DNA from: Sinohyriopsis cumingii
Lineage: Eukaryota > Mollusca > Bivalvia > Unionida > Unionidae
Reading direction: 5' to 3'
DNA: 64,000 nt
Assembly (NCBI GenBank): GCA_028554795.2
Contig: CM068839.1
Span: forward strand, 90,864,182-90,928,181
Below are positions 41,696 to 51,469 of this stretch, one piece after another. The position numbers and the translations under genes are program-made. A model generated the notes under the pieces. It was not told where the DNA came from and ran no database searches. It saw only the letters and a program-made list of their open reading frames with translations. How positions within the stretch are numbered: position 1 is the stretch's first letter; each line of letters opens with the position of its first letter.

Positions 41696-44600
41696 ATGAA
41701 ACGATCCTATTCATTTGAGAGGAAAGAAAAAGAAAGTAAGAGGCAGAAACGTGATCTATCGCCTCGTACCAGGGCTGAAATCTTGGCACAAATTCATGCC
41801 AGTGATTTTGAAGAGGACATGAGTGAACCAGAATCCGAACCCTCTAAACCAAGTTCGTCACCCTTACTCAACCCTGAAAAATACTATTCCATTCGAGAGA
41901 CGGAAAAGCGCTCCTCTAGAAAATTTAGAACCACGGCTTACACCTACACGGTGAAGTTTAAAGATTTCAAGGCCGACGTACCGTTGGAGAAAGCAGAAGG
42001 GTTCATCACCGAGATGTGGGATTCTTTGCTCACTTCACTCAAGCGACAATGTCAACCCAAAGAAGACGATCGCTTGACACTATCCATAGATCACAACGGT
42101 TTGAAATCCCCTGTTTGGATCGAGTTTAGCAGACCCGCAGAACTAACCCCTTCCAAAATCATGGACAAGATGCAACACGTACAACAATCTAATGACCAGC
42201 TTGACATCACCGATGGTAAAGCCACACTGAAAATGGCTCACGTCTCTCTTCCTCAAGGGACTGGACAACGCAATAAGGTGTTATTGGTGAACGAACTTCG
42301 CAGTACCAAAAAGAGCCTCGTCCAAATTCACAACCCTCAAGACCAGATGTGTTTAGCCCGTGCCATCGTGGTGGGACGAACCTATGAAAACAAGAACGAC
42401 ACGGTAGAATGGAAAAGAGCCTGGAAAACTATTCGACAATCGGACCGAGCCAAACAACGAAACGAAGCAGAACTCCTGTTGCAACAAGATGGCCTGTCCA
42501 AAGACGCACCCTGTGGCATTCCTGAAATGCAAAAATTGCAAGATGTCCTAGCTCCACGATACACCTTGAAAGTGCACCCTCAAGAAGTGCGCGGACCTCT
42601 GTTGTTTCGAGGCCAAGACTTTAAGGACGGAAAATACATTCATGTCTATTATCACGATGAACATTTCGATACCATTACCAGTATCACTGGATTCCTGGGA
42701 TATGTTTATTATTGTGAGAAATGTGACCGTGGTTATAATAATCGAGAGCAACACAAACATTGTGGATCGAAATGCCGAGGATGTTTGGCCTCTCCACCCT
42801 GTCTGAGCGAAGAACCAGTGCCTTGTTCAACTTGTTTGCGCACGTTTGTCAGCCCTACCTGTTACCAACAACATTTGAAGACGCAAGGTTCACAGAAGAA
42901 ATGCGCTTGTCAACTGCTGAGATTGTGCCCCGCGTGTGGACAAGGCATACGTACCAATAGTGTCAAGGCACACGTATGTTCAGGAAACAAAAAATGTCAC
43001 ATTTGTCACCACATCGTGGACTTGGAACAGCAATGTTACGTGCAAAAATACCAACCCCCACCAGAGAAAGAGGACGGTCACAAGAAGAAAGGCAATTTCA
43101 TCTTTTTTGATTTCGAATGCATGCAAGAGACTGGCATTCACATTCCTAATTTCTGCGTGGCTCATCGAGCGTGCGAGAAGTGCATTCAAGAACCTATCTT
43201 CAGTTATTGCCCTCACTGCAGCAAAATTCCCGGAGGGCGTGAAAAAGTCTTTCGAGGACCGAACACGTTAGCCGATTTTGCCCAATGGGTCTTAGACCCC
43301 GTCGACAAGACGTGGAGCCAAGAGGACATCGAACGTTACCGAGATTGTCATCGTCATGCCACAGTGATGGCTCACAATTTCTCCGGATACGATGGACAGT
43401 TTCTTTTGAGGTACTATACGGAACAAGGCACCAAGCGTCCTAAAGTGACTTTGAACGGAGCCAAAATCATTTTCATGCAAGTGGGACAAGTACAGTTTAA
43501 AGATTCGATGAGCTATTTGGCCATGCCTTTGACTAAGTCGAATGCCTAAAACGTTTGGAATGACAGAAATGGCTAGAGGGTACTTTCCACACTTTTTCAA
43601 TACGGAAGCCAATCAACACGCCGTTCTACCCCATTTACCAGAGGCTCACTATTACGACCCCGACAACATGCGTACCGAACAACGAGAAGCTTTCTACGCT
43701 TGGTACCAGGCTCACGTCTCGGACCCTTTCGACTTTCAGGAAGAAATGCTAAAGTATTGTCGTTCCGACGTGGACATTTTACGGCGTTGCTGTGGAAAAT
43801 TTCGAGAACTGTTCATGGAACACGGAGGGGTCGATCCTTTGAAAGAAGCTTGCACCATTGCCAAAGCGTGTTCCTTAGTGTACCGCCAACGATTCATGCC
43901 TGAAAAGACCGTGGCTGTCATCAGTCCTCAAACGACCCACTATGTCAAACGTCAATACTCGGTCAAAGCCCTACGTTGGTTACATTACTTGTGCGACAAG
44001 GAAGACAAGTGGATTCAGCATGCCCGCAACGGAGGGGGCGAAAGGACCATCGGAACGTATTCGGTCGATGGCTGGGACTTAGAAAACCCCAAGATCGTGT
44101 ACGAGTTTAACGGTTGCTTATTTCACGGATGTCCCGTCTGTTACCCTGACCGTGACACTAAAAATCAGTTTTTACAACGGACCATGGAAGACCTGTACCA
44201 GGACACTTGTCAGCGACGCTTGAAGTTAGAACAGCAAGGATACCAAGTGGTGGAAATGTGGGAACACGAATACGATCACCGTTTGAAAATCGATCCCGAG
44301 TTTACACGTGCCGTGGAAAGTTACAAGCTGATGGACCCGCTGAACCCGAGGGATAGTTTGTACGGAGGAAGGACCAATGCCACCTGTTTGCTGTACCAAT
44401 CCGACGAAGAGAAAGGAGAAGAAATCAAATACTTGGACGTGTGTTCGCTGTATCCCTACGTGTGCAAATATTGTCGCTTTCCTGTAAGGCACCCGCAATT
44501 GCTGACGGAACACATCGACCTGAAAAACATTCGACAATACGAAGGCTTGATCAAGTGTAAAGTTTTGCCTCCCACGAACCTATACCATCCCGTCTTACCT

Positions 44601-45752
44601 CACCATTGTCAAGGCAAACTGATGTTTCCCTTGTGCCGTACTTGTGCCGAAACGTGCAACCAGGACCAACCTTGCCATCACAGCCAGGAAGAACGGGCCT
44701 TGACGGGAACCTGGGTCAGCGTAGAATTGTTCAAAGCTCTGGACATGGGATACCAACTGTTAGAAGTGTACGAAATTTGCCACTTTCCCAAGACACAACA
44801 GTTCCGCAAGGGTGACCCTACTCAGAAAGGCATTTTCGCCGACTACGTGGATGCCTTTTTGAAACTGAAACAAGAAGCCAGCGGCTATCCGTCCTGGTGT
44901 CACACTCCCGAAGACCAAATACAATTGAAAGAGAAATACTACGAACAAGAAGGCATCACTTTAGACCACATCGAGAAAAACGAAGGCAGGCGATCGTTTG
45001 CCAAAGTGATGTTAAATTGCTTGTGGGGTAAAATGGCACAACGACCGTGTTTACCCAAGACGGAATATTTGACAGAACCTTCCCGCTACTTCCAAATGAT
45101 TCACGACAAAACCAAATACATGAAACACGTGGACGTCGTTCGTGAGGATTTGATCTTGGTCAATTACGAAGAAGATCTGGACTTTGTACAAGAGGACCCT
45201 TTTGGAAATGTCATCATTGCGGCTTACGTGACAGCCCATGCTCGCTTAAAATTGTACGAAGCTTTAGAACTGTTAGGGGAACGCGTCCTATACTTTGACA
45301 CGGACAGTTGTATTTACATCCATCACCCGATTCAACAGCACCCTGACATCGAAGGAGACCGTTTAGGAGCCTGGACAGACGAGCATCCCGACGACAAGAT
45401 TCTAAGTTTCGTCAGTGGTGGTTCCAAAAATTACGGCTACGAATACCGGGACAAACAAGGAGAAGTGCACACGACGTGCAAAGTGAAAGGACTGACTCTG
45501 AATCATCGTACCAGTCGAGTGGTCAACTTTGGGGTATTGAAAGAAGCCTTGCAATCGGGAGAGGATGGAAACTTTAAAGTGACCACCTATCAACCGAACA
45601 AGATTGTACGTTTACCCACTCACCACATCGTCAGTCGACCCTTGGAAAAAGTCTATCAAATCGTGTACCAGAAGCGAGTGCGACTTCCCAATCACTTTAC
45701 GTTGCTGTACGGTCACGTCGGTATTGGTCTGTATATAAAAAAGGAACCCTAG
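41696..45752 (+). pseudogene. Protein-primed DNA polymerase B of B (one 4-base insertion)
   Basis: Two long open frames: 41696-43549 (617 residues) and 43542-45752. Compared with A, four extra bases near 43530 shift the frame; no other lesion is seen. N-terminal region: a charged leader, then a large domain without clear motif, then several Cys/His clusters (CEKCDRGYNN, CRGCL, CPACG, CHICHH). Exonuclease: FIFFDFECM, AHNFSGYDGQFLL, YCRSDVDIL. Polymerase: DVCSLYPYV (motif A), KVMLNCLWGKMA (motif B), YFDTDSCIYI (motif C). Total coding length of about 1350 codons is typical for animal Polintons. Confidence 0.93.
45730..45742 (+). promoter_or_regulatory. TATA box for the BIR gene (B)
   Basis: GTATATAAAAAAG lies inside the last codons of the polymerase gene, about 65 bases before the BIR start. 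The same site is present in A. Confidence 0.75.
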
Positions 45753-45797
45753 GCAAGATCGATAGTTCATTGTGACTACCAAGACCGAGCGAACAAG

Positions 45798-46541
45798 ATG
45801 ATTACTTTGAAAGAGGCCTCGTTCCAGTTTGGGGATTGTAAAAAAGTTGTATCTTCCTCTAGTGTGACTAATATTGGATGGATAAGACCCATGCATTGCG
45901 ACGGAAAATGTCCAGAAGGAAACTGCGATTGTCCATGTGGTTACCATTGTAATTGCGTAACGGAGTTTGCAGATGAGTGCGATTGTGAGCCTTGCGATGG
46001 ATACGATGCTGTACCTTGTGACCTGAGCGATGCCGTAAAGCATCATGGGAACTTTAGTGTCCCTACCCCTATCATGGAAAGTGATGCTGTGCGTGTCAAA
46101 CCTGTGGGATGCGAAAGCGATGCCGCTCGTCCTCTTGGACATTTTACTGGGTTTCGTTTTAAAGGGGAATGTTCACCTTCACGTCTACCCCCCTACGGAT
46201 GTCATCCAGCCCTGAACAAACTCCTGCCCATGTCACTCAACCCTCATCGAAACGAACCTGTGAAAGACGAATATTCGTTTCCTGTGCGTTTGTCGGAATA
46301 CTGCGACTTTGAAAATCGTCTTCAATCGTTCAAAGGAAAATGGCCAAAGTATCTGGGAGGACCGACCCCCGAAGAATTAGCCAGAGCCGGATTTTTCTAC
46401 TTGGGCGAAGGAGATAAAGTCAAGTGCTTCAGTTGCGGTGTGTCACTTCACCACTGGGAACCGCAAGATTCGGCCTACGTAGAACATGCTCGATGGTCAC
46501 CGAATTGTCATTACTTACCCTTAGTGGGACCGAGACATTGA
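45798..46541 (+). CDS. BIR-domain (IAP-like) protein with Cys-rich N-terminus (B)
   Basis: 247 residues. The N-terminal 70 residues hold many Cys (CDGKCPEGNCDCPCGYHCNC; CDCEPC). A linker with DAVKHHG and ESDAVR-type repeats follows, then one BIR domain (about 155-240): RLQSFKGKWP, PTPEELARAGFFYLGEGDKV, zinc ligands CX2CX16HX6C. There is no RING or CARD. BIR proteins of baculoviruses and animals suppress apoptosis; a role in keeping the host cell alive during element activity is inferred. Single-BIR, RING-less forms could also resemble survivin-type proteins. Confidence 0.9.
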   Translation: MITLKEASFQFGDCKKVVSSSSVTNIGWIRPMHCDGKCPEGNCDCPCGYHCNCVTEFADECDCEPCDGYDAVPCDLSDAVKHHGNFSVPTPIMESDAVRVKPVGCESDAARPLGHFTGFRFKGECSPSRLPPYGCHPALNKLLPMSLNPHRNEPVKDEYSFPVRLSEYCDFENRLQSFKGKWPKYLGGPTPEELARAGFFYLGEGDKVKCFSCGVSLHHWEPQDSAYVEHARWSPNCHYLPLVGPRH

Positions 46542-46569
46542 AGTAACTTCTTACCATAATAATCTGTTC

Positions 46570-47025
46570 ATGGATACTTTACAAGAGAACATTCGTGCTT
46601 TGCCTGTGGAGTTGAGAGAACGCATTTATCGAGAACTGGTCAAAATACAAGTGAAACGTAAAGAACAATTGCATCCGTTACGTCACCGGTGTTTGAACCA
46701 CTGGTACCTGAAGGCTATACAAGGATTGATTCAATTGAAAGTGTTCCATCGGACAGACATTGATCAACGATCCTCTAGTTTTAAAAAGGATTGGTTTGGT
46801 ATGGACGATTGTAGTTACATCATTGTAAACGTACTGCATCGAATTCCAGAGGAAGAGTTAACGAATTACCAACATCTTGAACACAATGTCAACTTAGTGA
46901 AAGAGGAAACTTCTGAACGAATTGTAATGTGTAGATTAGTGACTCAACGATTTAAATTCGACACTGAAGTGAAACCATGTTTGTGCAAAGAGTACATTTC
47001 TTGTGTCAGACCAAAGAGGATTTAG
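46570..47025 (+). CDS. F-box-like paralogue (B, first)
   Basis: 151 residues: MDTLQENIRALPVELRERIY, LVKIQVKRKEQLHPLRHR, LNHWYLKAIQGLIQLKVF, IPEEELTNYQHLEHNV, CLCKEYISCVRPKRI. The opening resembles an F-box-like LPxELxxxIYxxL core. It is closest to the broken copy at 27719-28171 in A. The paralogues share a near-identical N-terminus and diverge after the LHPLRH segment. Confidence 0.6.
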   Translation: MDTLQENIRALPVELRERIYRELVKIQVKRKEQLHPLRHRCLNHWYLKAIQGLIQLKVFHRTDIDQRSSSFKKDWFGMDDCSYIIVNVLHRIPEEELTNYQHLEHNVNLVKEETSERIVMCRLVTQRFKFDTEVKPCLCKEYISCVRPKRI

Positions 47026-47037
47026 TATGACCTATTC

Positions 47038-47310
47038 ATGGATACTTTGCTAGAGAACATTCGTGCTTTGCCTGTGGAGTTGAGAGAAAGGATTTACCGA
47101 GAGCTGATGAAAATACAAGTGAAACGCAAACTCAAAGTGATTCATCCGTTTTTAAATTATGCTATGTTCCAAAGTACAAGAAGACTGATTATGAGTGGAT
47201 ATTACATTAGGCACAAAGTTAAACGAGGCTATTGGCCACCACCCAACGATTCCAAAAACAGTGTATATACTTATGGATACTTTACAAGAGAACATTTTGG
47301 GCTTGCCTGA
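47038..47310 (+). CDS. F-box-like paralogue (B, second, truncated)
   Basis: 90 residues with the common MDTLLENIRALPVELRERIY head, then a different body (MFQSTRRLIMSGYYI). The frame runs into the start of the third paralogue and overlaps it by 38 bases, as if a deletion removed its 3' half. Confidence 0.5.
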   Translation: MDTLLENIRALPVELRERIYRELMKIQVKRKLKVIHPFLNYAMFQSTRRLIMSGYYIRHKVKRGYWPPPNDSKNSVYTYGYFTREHFGLA

Positions 47311-47791
47311 GGAGTTGAGAGAAAGGATTTACCGAGAGCTGGTGAAAATACAAGTGAAACGTAAAGAACAATTGCATCCGTTACGTCACCAGATCTTTAA
47401 CCACTGGTACCTGAATGGTATAAGAGAACTGATTCGTCAGAAATTCTTTCAATGGTCAGACATTGTTCAAAACTTTGAGGTCGCTAATGATCGACATGTT
47501 CATAATTATGGTTACTTCGAGATTCACCTACAGCAATACATTGAGGAAGACAAGGTAAAGGATTACCAACATTTGTTACGTGGAATCTGCTTAGCGGAAG
47601 AGGAAACTTCTAAACGAACTCTGACGTTTCGGTTACAGTATGCAAGATTTAGATTCCCTACTGGAGAACGAAGATCTCTGGCTAGAAAGTACGTGTATTG
47701 CATCCAAAAAAAAGATAATATAAAAACAGGCTGCCATGCCACGGTTTATGTCACATGTCATCCAACAGATTCCGTGGAAGGAACTCAATGA
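47273..47791 (+). CDS. F-box-like paralogue (B, third)
   Basis: 172 residues: MDTLQENILGLPEELRERIY head, LVKIQVKRKEQLHPLRHQ, IFNHWYLNGIRELIRQ, EEDKVKDYQHLLRGICLAEEE, SLARKYVYCIQKKDN. Orthologous to 28184-28675 in A. The C-terminal 15 codons overlap the next gene in another frame. Confidence 0.6.
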   Translation: MDTLQENILGLPEELRERIYRELVKIQVKRKEQLHPLRHQIFNHWYLNGIRELIRQKFFQWSDIVQNFEVANDRHVHNYGYFEIHLQQYIEEDKVKDYQHLLRGICLAEEETSKRTLTFRLQYARFRFPTGERRSLARKYVYCIQKKDNIKTGCHATVYVTCHPTDSVEGTQ

Positions 47792-47960
47792 CCATATTCA
47801 AACCGTGGATCATTACCATCAATTATTACAACAACTGTATCCATTCAATTTGGGACGACAAGTGGTGTGTGTCTTAGTGACTTGTTTTCTGGGATTTCGT
47901 TTACCAGCCGATTCTTTGTGGACTCTTTACGATCAGTACTTACCACCTCCATGGCCTTAA
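47748..47960 (+). CDS. Small accessory protein IPWKELNDHI (B)
   Basis: 70 residues: MSHVIQQIPWKELNDHI, LGRQVVCVLVTCFLGFRLP, SLWTLYDQYLPPPWP. The same start is conserved in A. The central hydrophobic stretch may be an amphipathic or membrane helix. No family recognised. It overlaps genes on both sides. Confidence 0.55.
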   Translation: MSHVIQQIPWKELNDHIQTVDHYHQLLQQLYPFNLGRQVVCVLVTCFLGFRLPADSLWTLYDQYLPPPWP

Positions 47961-48274
47961 ATGGTCACGAAAAACTCCTTTTGCTCAAAGCCTTACGTTT
48001 TCATCTGGATACTTCTCGACCTCAACAGGAAAAAAAGATTCGTCAACTTTTAGCTACCCAAGACGTGTATGACGATGTGTGTGTAGCTTGTGACTTACAT
48101 CCCCATTGGACAGATGTCCGTGCCTGGAAAGAATGGGATTTTGAGGCTTGGACCCAAGAAGTGGCCCAGTATGCACGAGAGTTGTTCAAGGAAAAAAGTT
48201 ACTTTTCAACCCGTGTTAGTGACGGTGCCAGAAGAACCCGTCACTCAGGACAGGACTGTCGTGGACAGGCCTGA
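47951..48274 (+). CDS. Small accessory protein with HPHWTDVRAWKEWD (B)
   Basis: 107 residues: MALNGHEKLLLLKALRFHL, DVYDDVCVACDLHPHWTDV, AWKEWDFEAWTQEVAQYARE. Helical and rich in Trp. It starts inside the stop of the preceding gene and overlaps the next one. The A copy is broken. Function unknown. Confidence 0.55.
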   Translation: MALNGHEKLLLLKALRFHLDTSRPQQEKKIRQLLATQDVYDDVCVACDLHPHWTDVRAWKEWDFEAWTQEVAQYARELFKEKSYFSTRVSDGARRTRHSGQDCRGQA

Positions 48275-48428
48275 AAGACCCTTTCGGGAGGACACTTGTG
48301 TGACCTTACCCCCTACTATAGAACTGGTTAGAACATTACCCAAAACATGTGATTGTTGTACAGACACTTGTGTTTATTCCACGTTCATCGTTATCATGTG
48401 CCTTTTATCGTTGTACTTAAGCCTTTGA
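48114..48428 (+). CDS. Small membrane-anchored protein (B)
   Basis: About 104 residues from the ATG at 48114 (alternative 48171). Hydrophilic, with a Cys-rich DCCTDTCVYS just before a C-terminal hydrophobic helix (FIVIMCLLSLYLSL). A TGA replaces a Trp codon of A, so B lacks the last 13 residues. Overlaps the previous gene in the +1 frame by about 160 bases. Confidence 0.5.
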   Translation: MSVPGKNGILRLGPKKWPSMHESCSRKKVTFQPVLVTVPEEPVTQDRTVVDRPERPFREDTCVTLPPTIELVRTLPKTCDCCTDTCVYSTFIVIMCLLSLYLSL

Positions 48429-48481
48429 CTTTTATGTATTTTTGTCTTTCGTATTCATGTTTGAAAAAAAAAAAAACATTC

Positions 48482-48511
48482 AATAAACGTGTTCTGAAAA
48501 AGTATATAAAC
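48482..48511 (+). promoter_or_regulatory. Poly(A) signal and ATPase TATA box (B)
   Basis: CAATAAACG at 48480-48488 ends the accessory unit; AGTATATAAACTC from 48501 starts the ATPase unit 56 bases before its ATG. Confidence 0.75.
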
Positions 48512-48556
48512 TCTTGTCTTGTTTGTTTTCGTGTCACAAGTGACATTTCTCACACC

Positions 48557-49300
48557 ATGGCTACCTCTACTGTCTCTGCTCCCTCTTCCTCTACTGTCAA
48601 AGTCATCGACGAACACTTAGATCGTGCCAGTTGGGAGGCTTTGTATCTTCGCCATCCCTTTAACATGCTCATTGCTGGACCTAGCGGTTCTGGCAAAACC
48701 GAATTCGTCAAACGTTTGATCGAACATAAACATCATTTGATCGATCGGCCCCCTCAACGGATCGTGTGGTGTTACAAAGAGTGGCAATCGGCGTACAGTC
48801 TCTTGCGAGAAAGTCAAGGAGATTCCATCGTGTTTGTGGAAGGCATTCATAAAGAAGACGACGGCATCGTCTCTGACTCCCGTCAAACCCATTTGGTCAT
48901 TTTCGACGACATGTTAGGAGAAGACGAAGAAGAAATTAAATTGTGGTACACGCGCAAAGGGCATCACCGTAATGCCAGTGTCGTTTACATCACCCAAAAT
49001 TTGTTTCAACAAAGTAAAGCCCATCGCACCATCAGTCTCAATGCGCATTACGTGGTCTTGTTTAAAAGCCCTCGAGATAAATCGCAAGTGCAAGTCTTAG
49101 CCAAACAGTTAGGAATGCCTTGGCTGACTCAGGCGTACGACGATGCCACTCAAACGCCACACGCCTATTTACTCGTCGATTTGAAACCTACGACTCCCGA
49201 GGATTTGCGATTTCGTACCCACTTGTTTCACCACTGGTGCCAAGACGGAGGGCCTGTCCTGTACACGTCTCCGTCCTCGACTTCATTTCACTCCCCATGA
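48557..49300 (+). CDS. A32-type packaging ATPase (B)
   Basis: 247 residues from the ATG in CACCATGGCT context, a good eukaryotic start. Walker A GPSGSGKTEF (about residue 45), Walker B HLVIFDDML (about 111), VVYITQN sensor-like segment. It would power DNA packaging into the particle; it is homologous to adintovirus/Polinton FtsK-HerA ATPases. The C-terminus has five more residues than A (TSFHSP). Frame intact. Confidence 0.95.
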   Translation: MATSTVSAPSSSTVKVIDEHLDRASWEALYLRHPFNMLIAGPSGSGKTEFVKRLIEHKHHLIDRPPQRIVWCYKEWQSAYSLLRESQGDSIVFVEGIHKEDDGIVSDSRQTHLVIFDDMLGEDEEEIKLWYTRKGHHRNASVVYITQNLFQQSKAHRTISLNAHYVVLFKSPRDKSQVQVLAKQLGMPWLTQAYDDATQTPHAYLLVDLKPTTPEDLRFRTHLFHHWCQDGGPVLYTSPSSTSFHSP

Positions 49301-49305
49301 AAAAA

Positions 49306-49318
49306 ATCTATAAAAACC
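49306..49318 (+). promoter_or_regulatory. TATA box downstream of ATPase (B)
   Basis: TCTATAAAAACC, about 45 bases before the ATG at 49355. Confidence 0.7.
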
Positions 49319-49354
49319 TCAGACCCTTTTTCGTCTGTCTCACACAGTGTGAAC

Positions 49355-50305
49355 ATGACGTCCCTTCAGTCGCATCTTCCCGTCAAATTGATTCGTGCCT
49401 TGTATGGCATCAGTCGAGAAAAAGATCCACAAACACGAGCTCGTGTCTTAGAAGCTAGTCTCAAAGAAGTCACGGTGAAGGCACGTCAATTACTCCAAGG
49501 AATCATTCAGATTCCTCATCAAACCCAACGCTTTTTCGATCGAAACAAAGTCGCTTTGGTCCAACTGGCCGATCCCCGCATCGATACTCAAACCAAAAAA
49601 CAAATCATTTTGAAACCTGGAGGGAGCGGTACTCTAGGAGGGGTCATCATTCGCTCACTCTTAAGATGGGATCCTAATGCCCCCAAAGTTCTCCCCAAGA
49701 CAAAAGTCCAACGAAGCCCCAAGAAGAAAAAGAAAAAGACCAGGTCTCCAAGAAGAATAACTTCTCCAGTGGCAGGACCCTCCTCTTACCAGACACCACC
49801 ACCACCACCCCGGAAAAAGAAAAGAAGCCCCCAGAAAAAGAAACAGAGAAAAAGTCCCCAGAAAAAGAAAAGTCCACAGAAGAAAACTAGTCGCAAGAGA
49901 GGCACTTCGGCCAGGACACAACCTTACACTCGCAAACCACGACCTGCCACAGCGGTGACTGCGTCTCCGGCAGCCTCACGTTTGTGCACTTCTCCGTTGA
50001 TGTCACCAGGAACTGAAGAGTACTTGGAGACGTTGATCACACCAAGAACTTCTCCGTTGATGACCCCCAAAAGAACTTCCCCAGTGGCAGGACCTTCCAA
50101 TTTAGCGGCAGTGGCTGCTGCACACAAAGTACCTTCTCCCAAAATCAAAGTCCATGAAAGATCGGGCATGTTACAAAGTTTACTGGATTTGTCCAAGCAA
50201 GAACTGGCTCGATTTAGTCCGTTACGTACCCCTGCACGACGTGTCATGCCTGTCCTCAAACTGATACGACGTAAAGACAATCAATGGCGACGCGTTCCAG
50301 TATAA
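49355..50305 (+). CDS. Basic core-like protein with Pro/Lys tail (B)
   Basis: 316 residues. The N-terminal domain (1-105; LPVKLIRALYG, RQLLQGIIQIPHQTQRFFD, DPRIDTQTKKQIIL, GGSGTLGGVIIRSLL) has the same motif order as the gene at 50364: helix, LLxGxIxI/L, basic patch, GG followed by a hydrophobic end. A long Lys/Pro/Ser-rich tail (KKKRSPQKKK, SPVAGPSSY repeated) follows and ends in RRVPV. The tail suggests DNA binding or packaging. The two genes are likely ancient duplicates. Intact in B, broken in A. Confidence 0.75.
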   Translation: MTSLQSHLPVKLIRALYGISREKDPQTRARVLEASLKEVTVKARQLLQGIIQIPHQTQRFFDRNKVALVQLADPRIDTQTKKQIILKPGGSGTLGGVIIRSLLRWDPNAPKVLPKTKVQRSPKKKKKKTRSPRRITSPVAGPSSYQTPPPPPRKKKRSPQKKKQRKSPQKKKSPQKKTSRKRGTSARTQPYTRKPRPATAVTASPAASRLCTSPLMSPGTEEYLETLITPRTSPLMTPKRTSPVAGPSNLAAVAAAHKVPSPKIKVHERSGMLQSLLDLSKQELARFSPLRTPARRVMPVLKLIRRKDNQWRRVPV

Positions 50306-50363
50306 AAAAGGCCTGTGACCGAGTAGGGTATCAGTGTTTTTAGGTGCTCCTAAAGACTCAAAG

Positions 50364-51065
50364 ATGTCACCCTCCAGAAAACCCCAAGGAAAGAAAAGGA
50401 AAGGACTGCCACCACGTTTAGCCAAACATGGGGACCTGTTATCCGTCCTGTCCAAAGCTTCTCCACCCCTACGAAAAAAACTCATTCAAACGGCCTCCAA
50501 AGAGGTCATCGATACCGTGTGCGAATGTTGTTTGAACGTATTGAAAGGCACGATCCCTTTGTCCAAACACCAGAAACAATGCTTAGGCAAACATCGTCAC
50601 GTTCTGCGTCAAATGGTTCAAAAGAAAATCCCCATCGGACAAAACAAGAAGTTGTTGGTCCAACGTGGAGGAATTTTACCCCTCTTGCTAGGTCCCTTAC
50701 TGAAAAGGAGTCTTGGGAACCGTGTTGAGAGGACTGATGGGAGCAAGATAAAAAGGACCTCTGGAGTCCCAAGATCTCAGACTCGACCCTTGGCATCCCA
50801 TGGAAGGACGAAAACTAGCTTTAGTGCCTTACAAACGATGGATGGAATACCATCGGTGGCAAGAACAACGCACCCCGCATTTACCTCCCAATCCCAATTT
50901 GAGCGAGATGTCCCAGTTACAACACGAATTGCAATCCTTGATGGATCGCCAAGATTTGTCCGAAACAGAAAAATCGCAAAAGTACGGTCAACTCTTGCAA
51001 AGACTGCAACTCTTTCACCAGAAAGCTTTAGACGAAACAGCTTTACCCACTCTAAAAGATTTTAA
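50364..51065 (+). CDS. Core-like LPPRLAKHGDLL protein (B), C-terminus shifted
   Basis: Conserved through about 50704: MSPSRKPQGKKRKGLPPRLA, LLSVLSKASPPLRKKLIQ, VCECCLNVLKGTIPLSKHQ, VQRGGILPLLLGPLL. One extra A in the run at 50701-50707 changes the frame, so the ORF runs on to 51065 through non-homologous sequence instead of ending at LMGAR as in A. The family recurs in Polintons; its role is unproven, though a virion core or capsid-associated role is plausible. The lesion is in a homopolymer and may be a sequencing error. Confidence 0.7.
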   Translation: MSPSRKPQGKKRKGLPPRLAKHGDLLSVLSKASPPLRKKLIQTASKEVIDTVCECCLNVLKGTIPLSKHQKQCLGKHRHVLRQMVQKKIPIGQNKKLLVQRGGILPLLLGPLLKRSLGNRVERTDGSKIKRTSGVPRSQTRPLASHGRTKTSFSALQTMDGIPSVARTTHPAFTSQSQFERDVPVTTRIAILDGSPRFVRNRKIAKVRSTLAKTATLSPESFRRNSFTHSKRF

Positions 51066-51447
51066 GACCTTGATGAAAAGTCCAGCACCATCACCAGTAC
51101 CAGTACCAGTACCAGTACCACCAGTACCCGTGACCAAGACAGAAAAAGGAGAAGAAGAGGAAGGGTTTCAAACTCCACCAGAAAAAGTACGCAAGTTAAC
51201 AACACCACCTACCTCCAGAATTGGATGGATTAAAAAGATGATGGCCACCCCTTCTTCCTCACAAGAGAAAAAGAAAGTGAAGACAGAAGTGAAGACAGAA
51301 GTGAAACAAGAACCGATATCCCCCGCTCAGACATCCTCCTCCTCCTCTTCGACACCTATTGCCGGCCGCACACGCAAAGCCTTGCAATCCAAGAAAATAC
51401 CCCAAGAGAAAAAGAGTAGCATCCTCCAAGAGTGGGTGTCTTATTAA
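50800..51447 (+). CDS. Polinton MEGRKL-type protein (B)
   Basis: 215 residues. The helical N-terminal half (MEGRKLALVPYKRWMEYHRW; LQHELQSLMDRQDLSETEKS; LLQRLQLFHQKAL) is followed by a PVPVPV linker and a Lys/Ser-rich part, then the conserved tail STPIAGRTRKALQS and SSILQEWVSY. Function unknown. It is positioned just before integrase as in A and W. Confidence 0.75.
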   Translation: MEGRKLALVPYKRWMEYHRWQEQRTPHLPPNPNLSEMSQLQHELQSLMDRQDLSETEKSQKYGQLLQRLQLFHQKALDETALPTLKDFKTLMKSPAPSPVPVPVPVPPVPVTKTEKGEEEEGFQTPPEKVRKLTTPPTSRIGWIKKMMATPSSSQEKKKVKTEVKTEVKQEPISPAQTSSSSSSTPIAGRTRKALQSKKIPQEKKSSILQEWVSY

Positions 51448-51469
51448 CACACCAACCAACACAAAAAAA

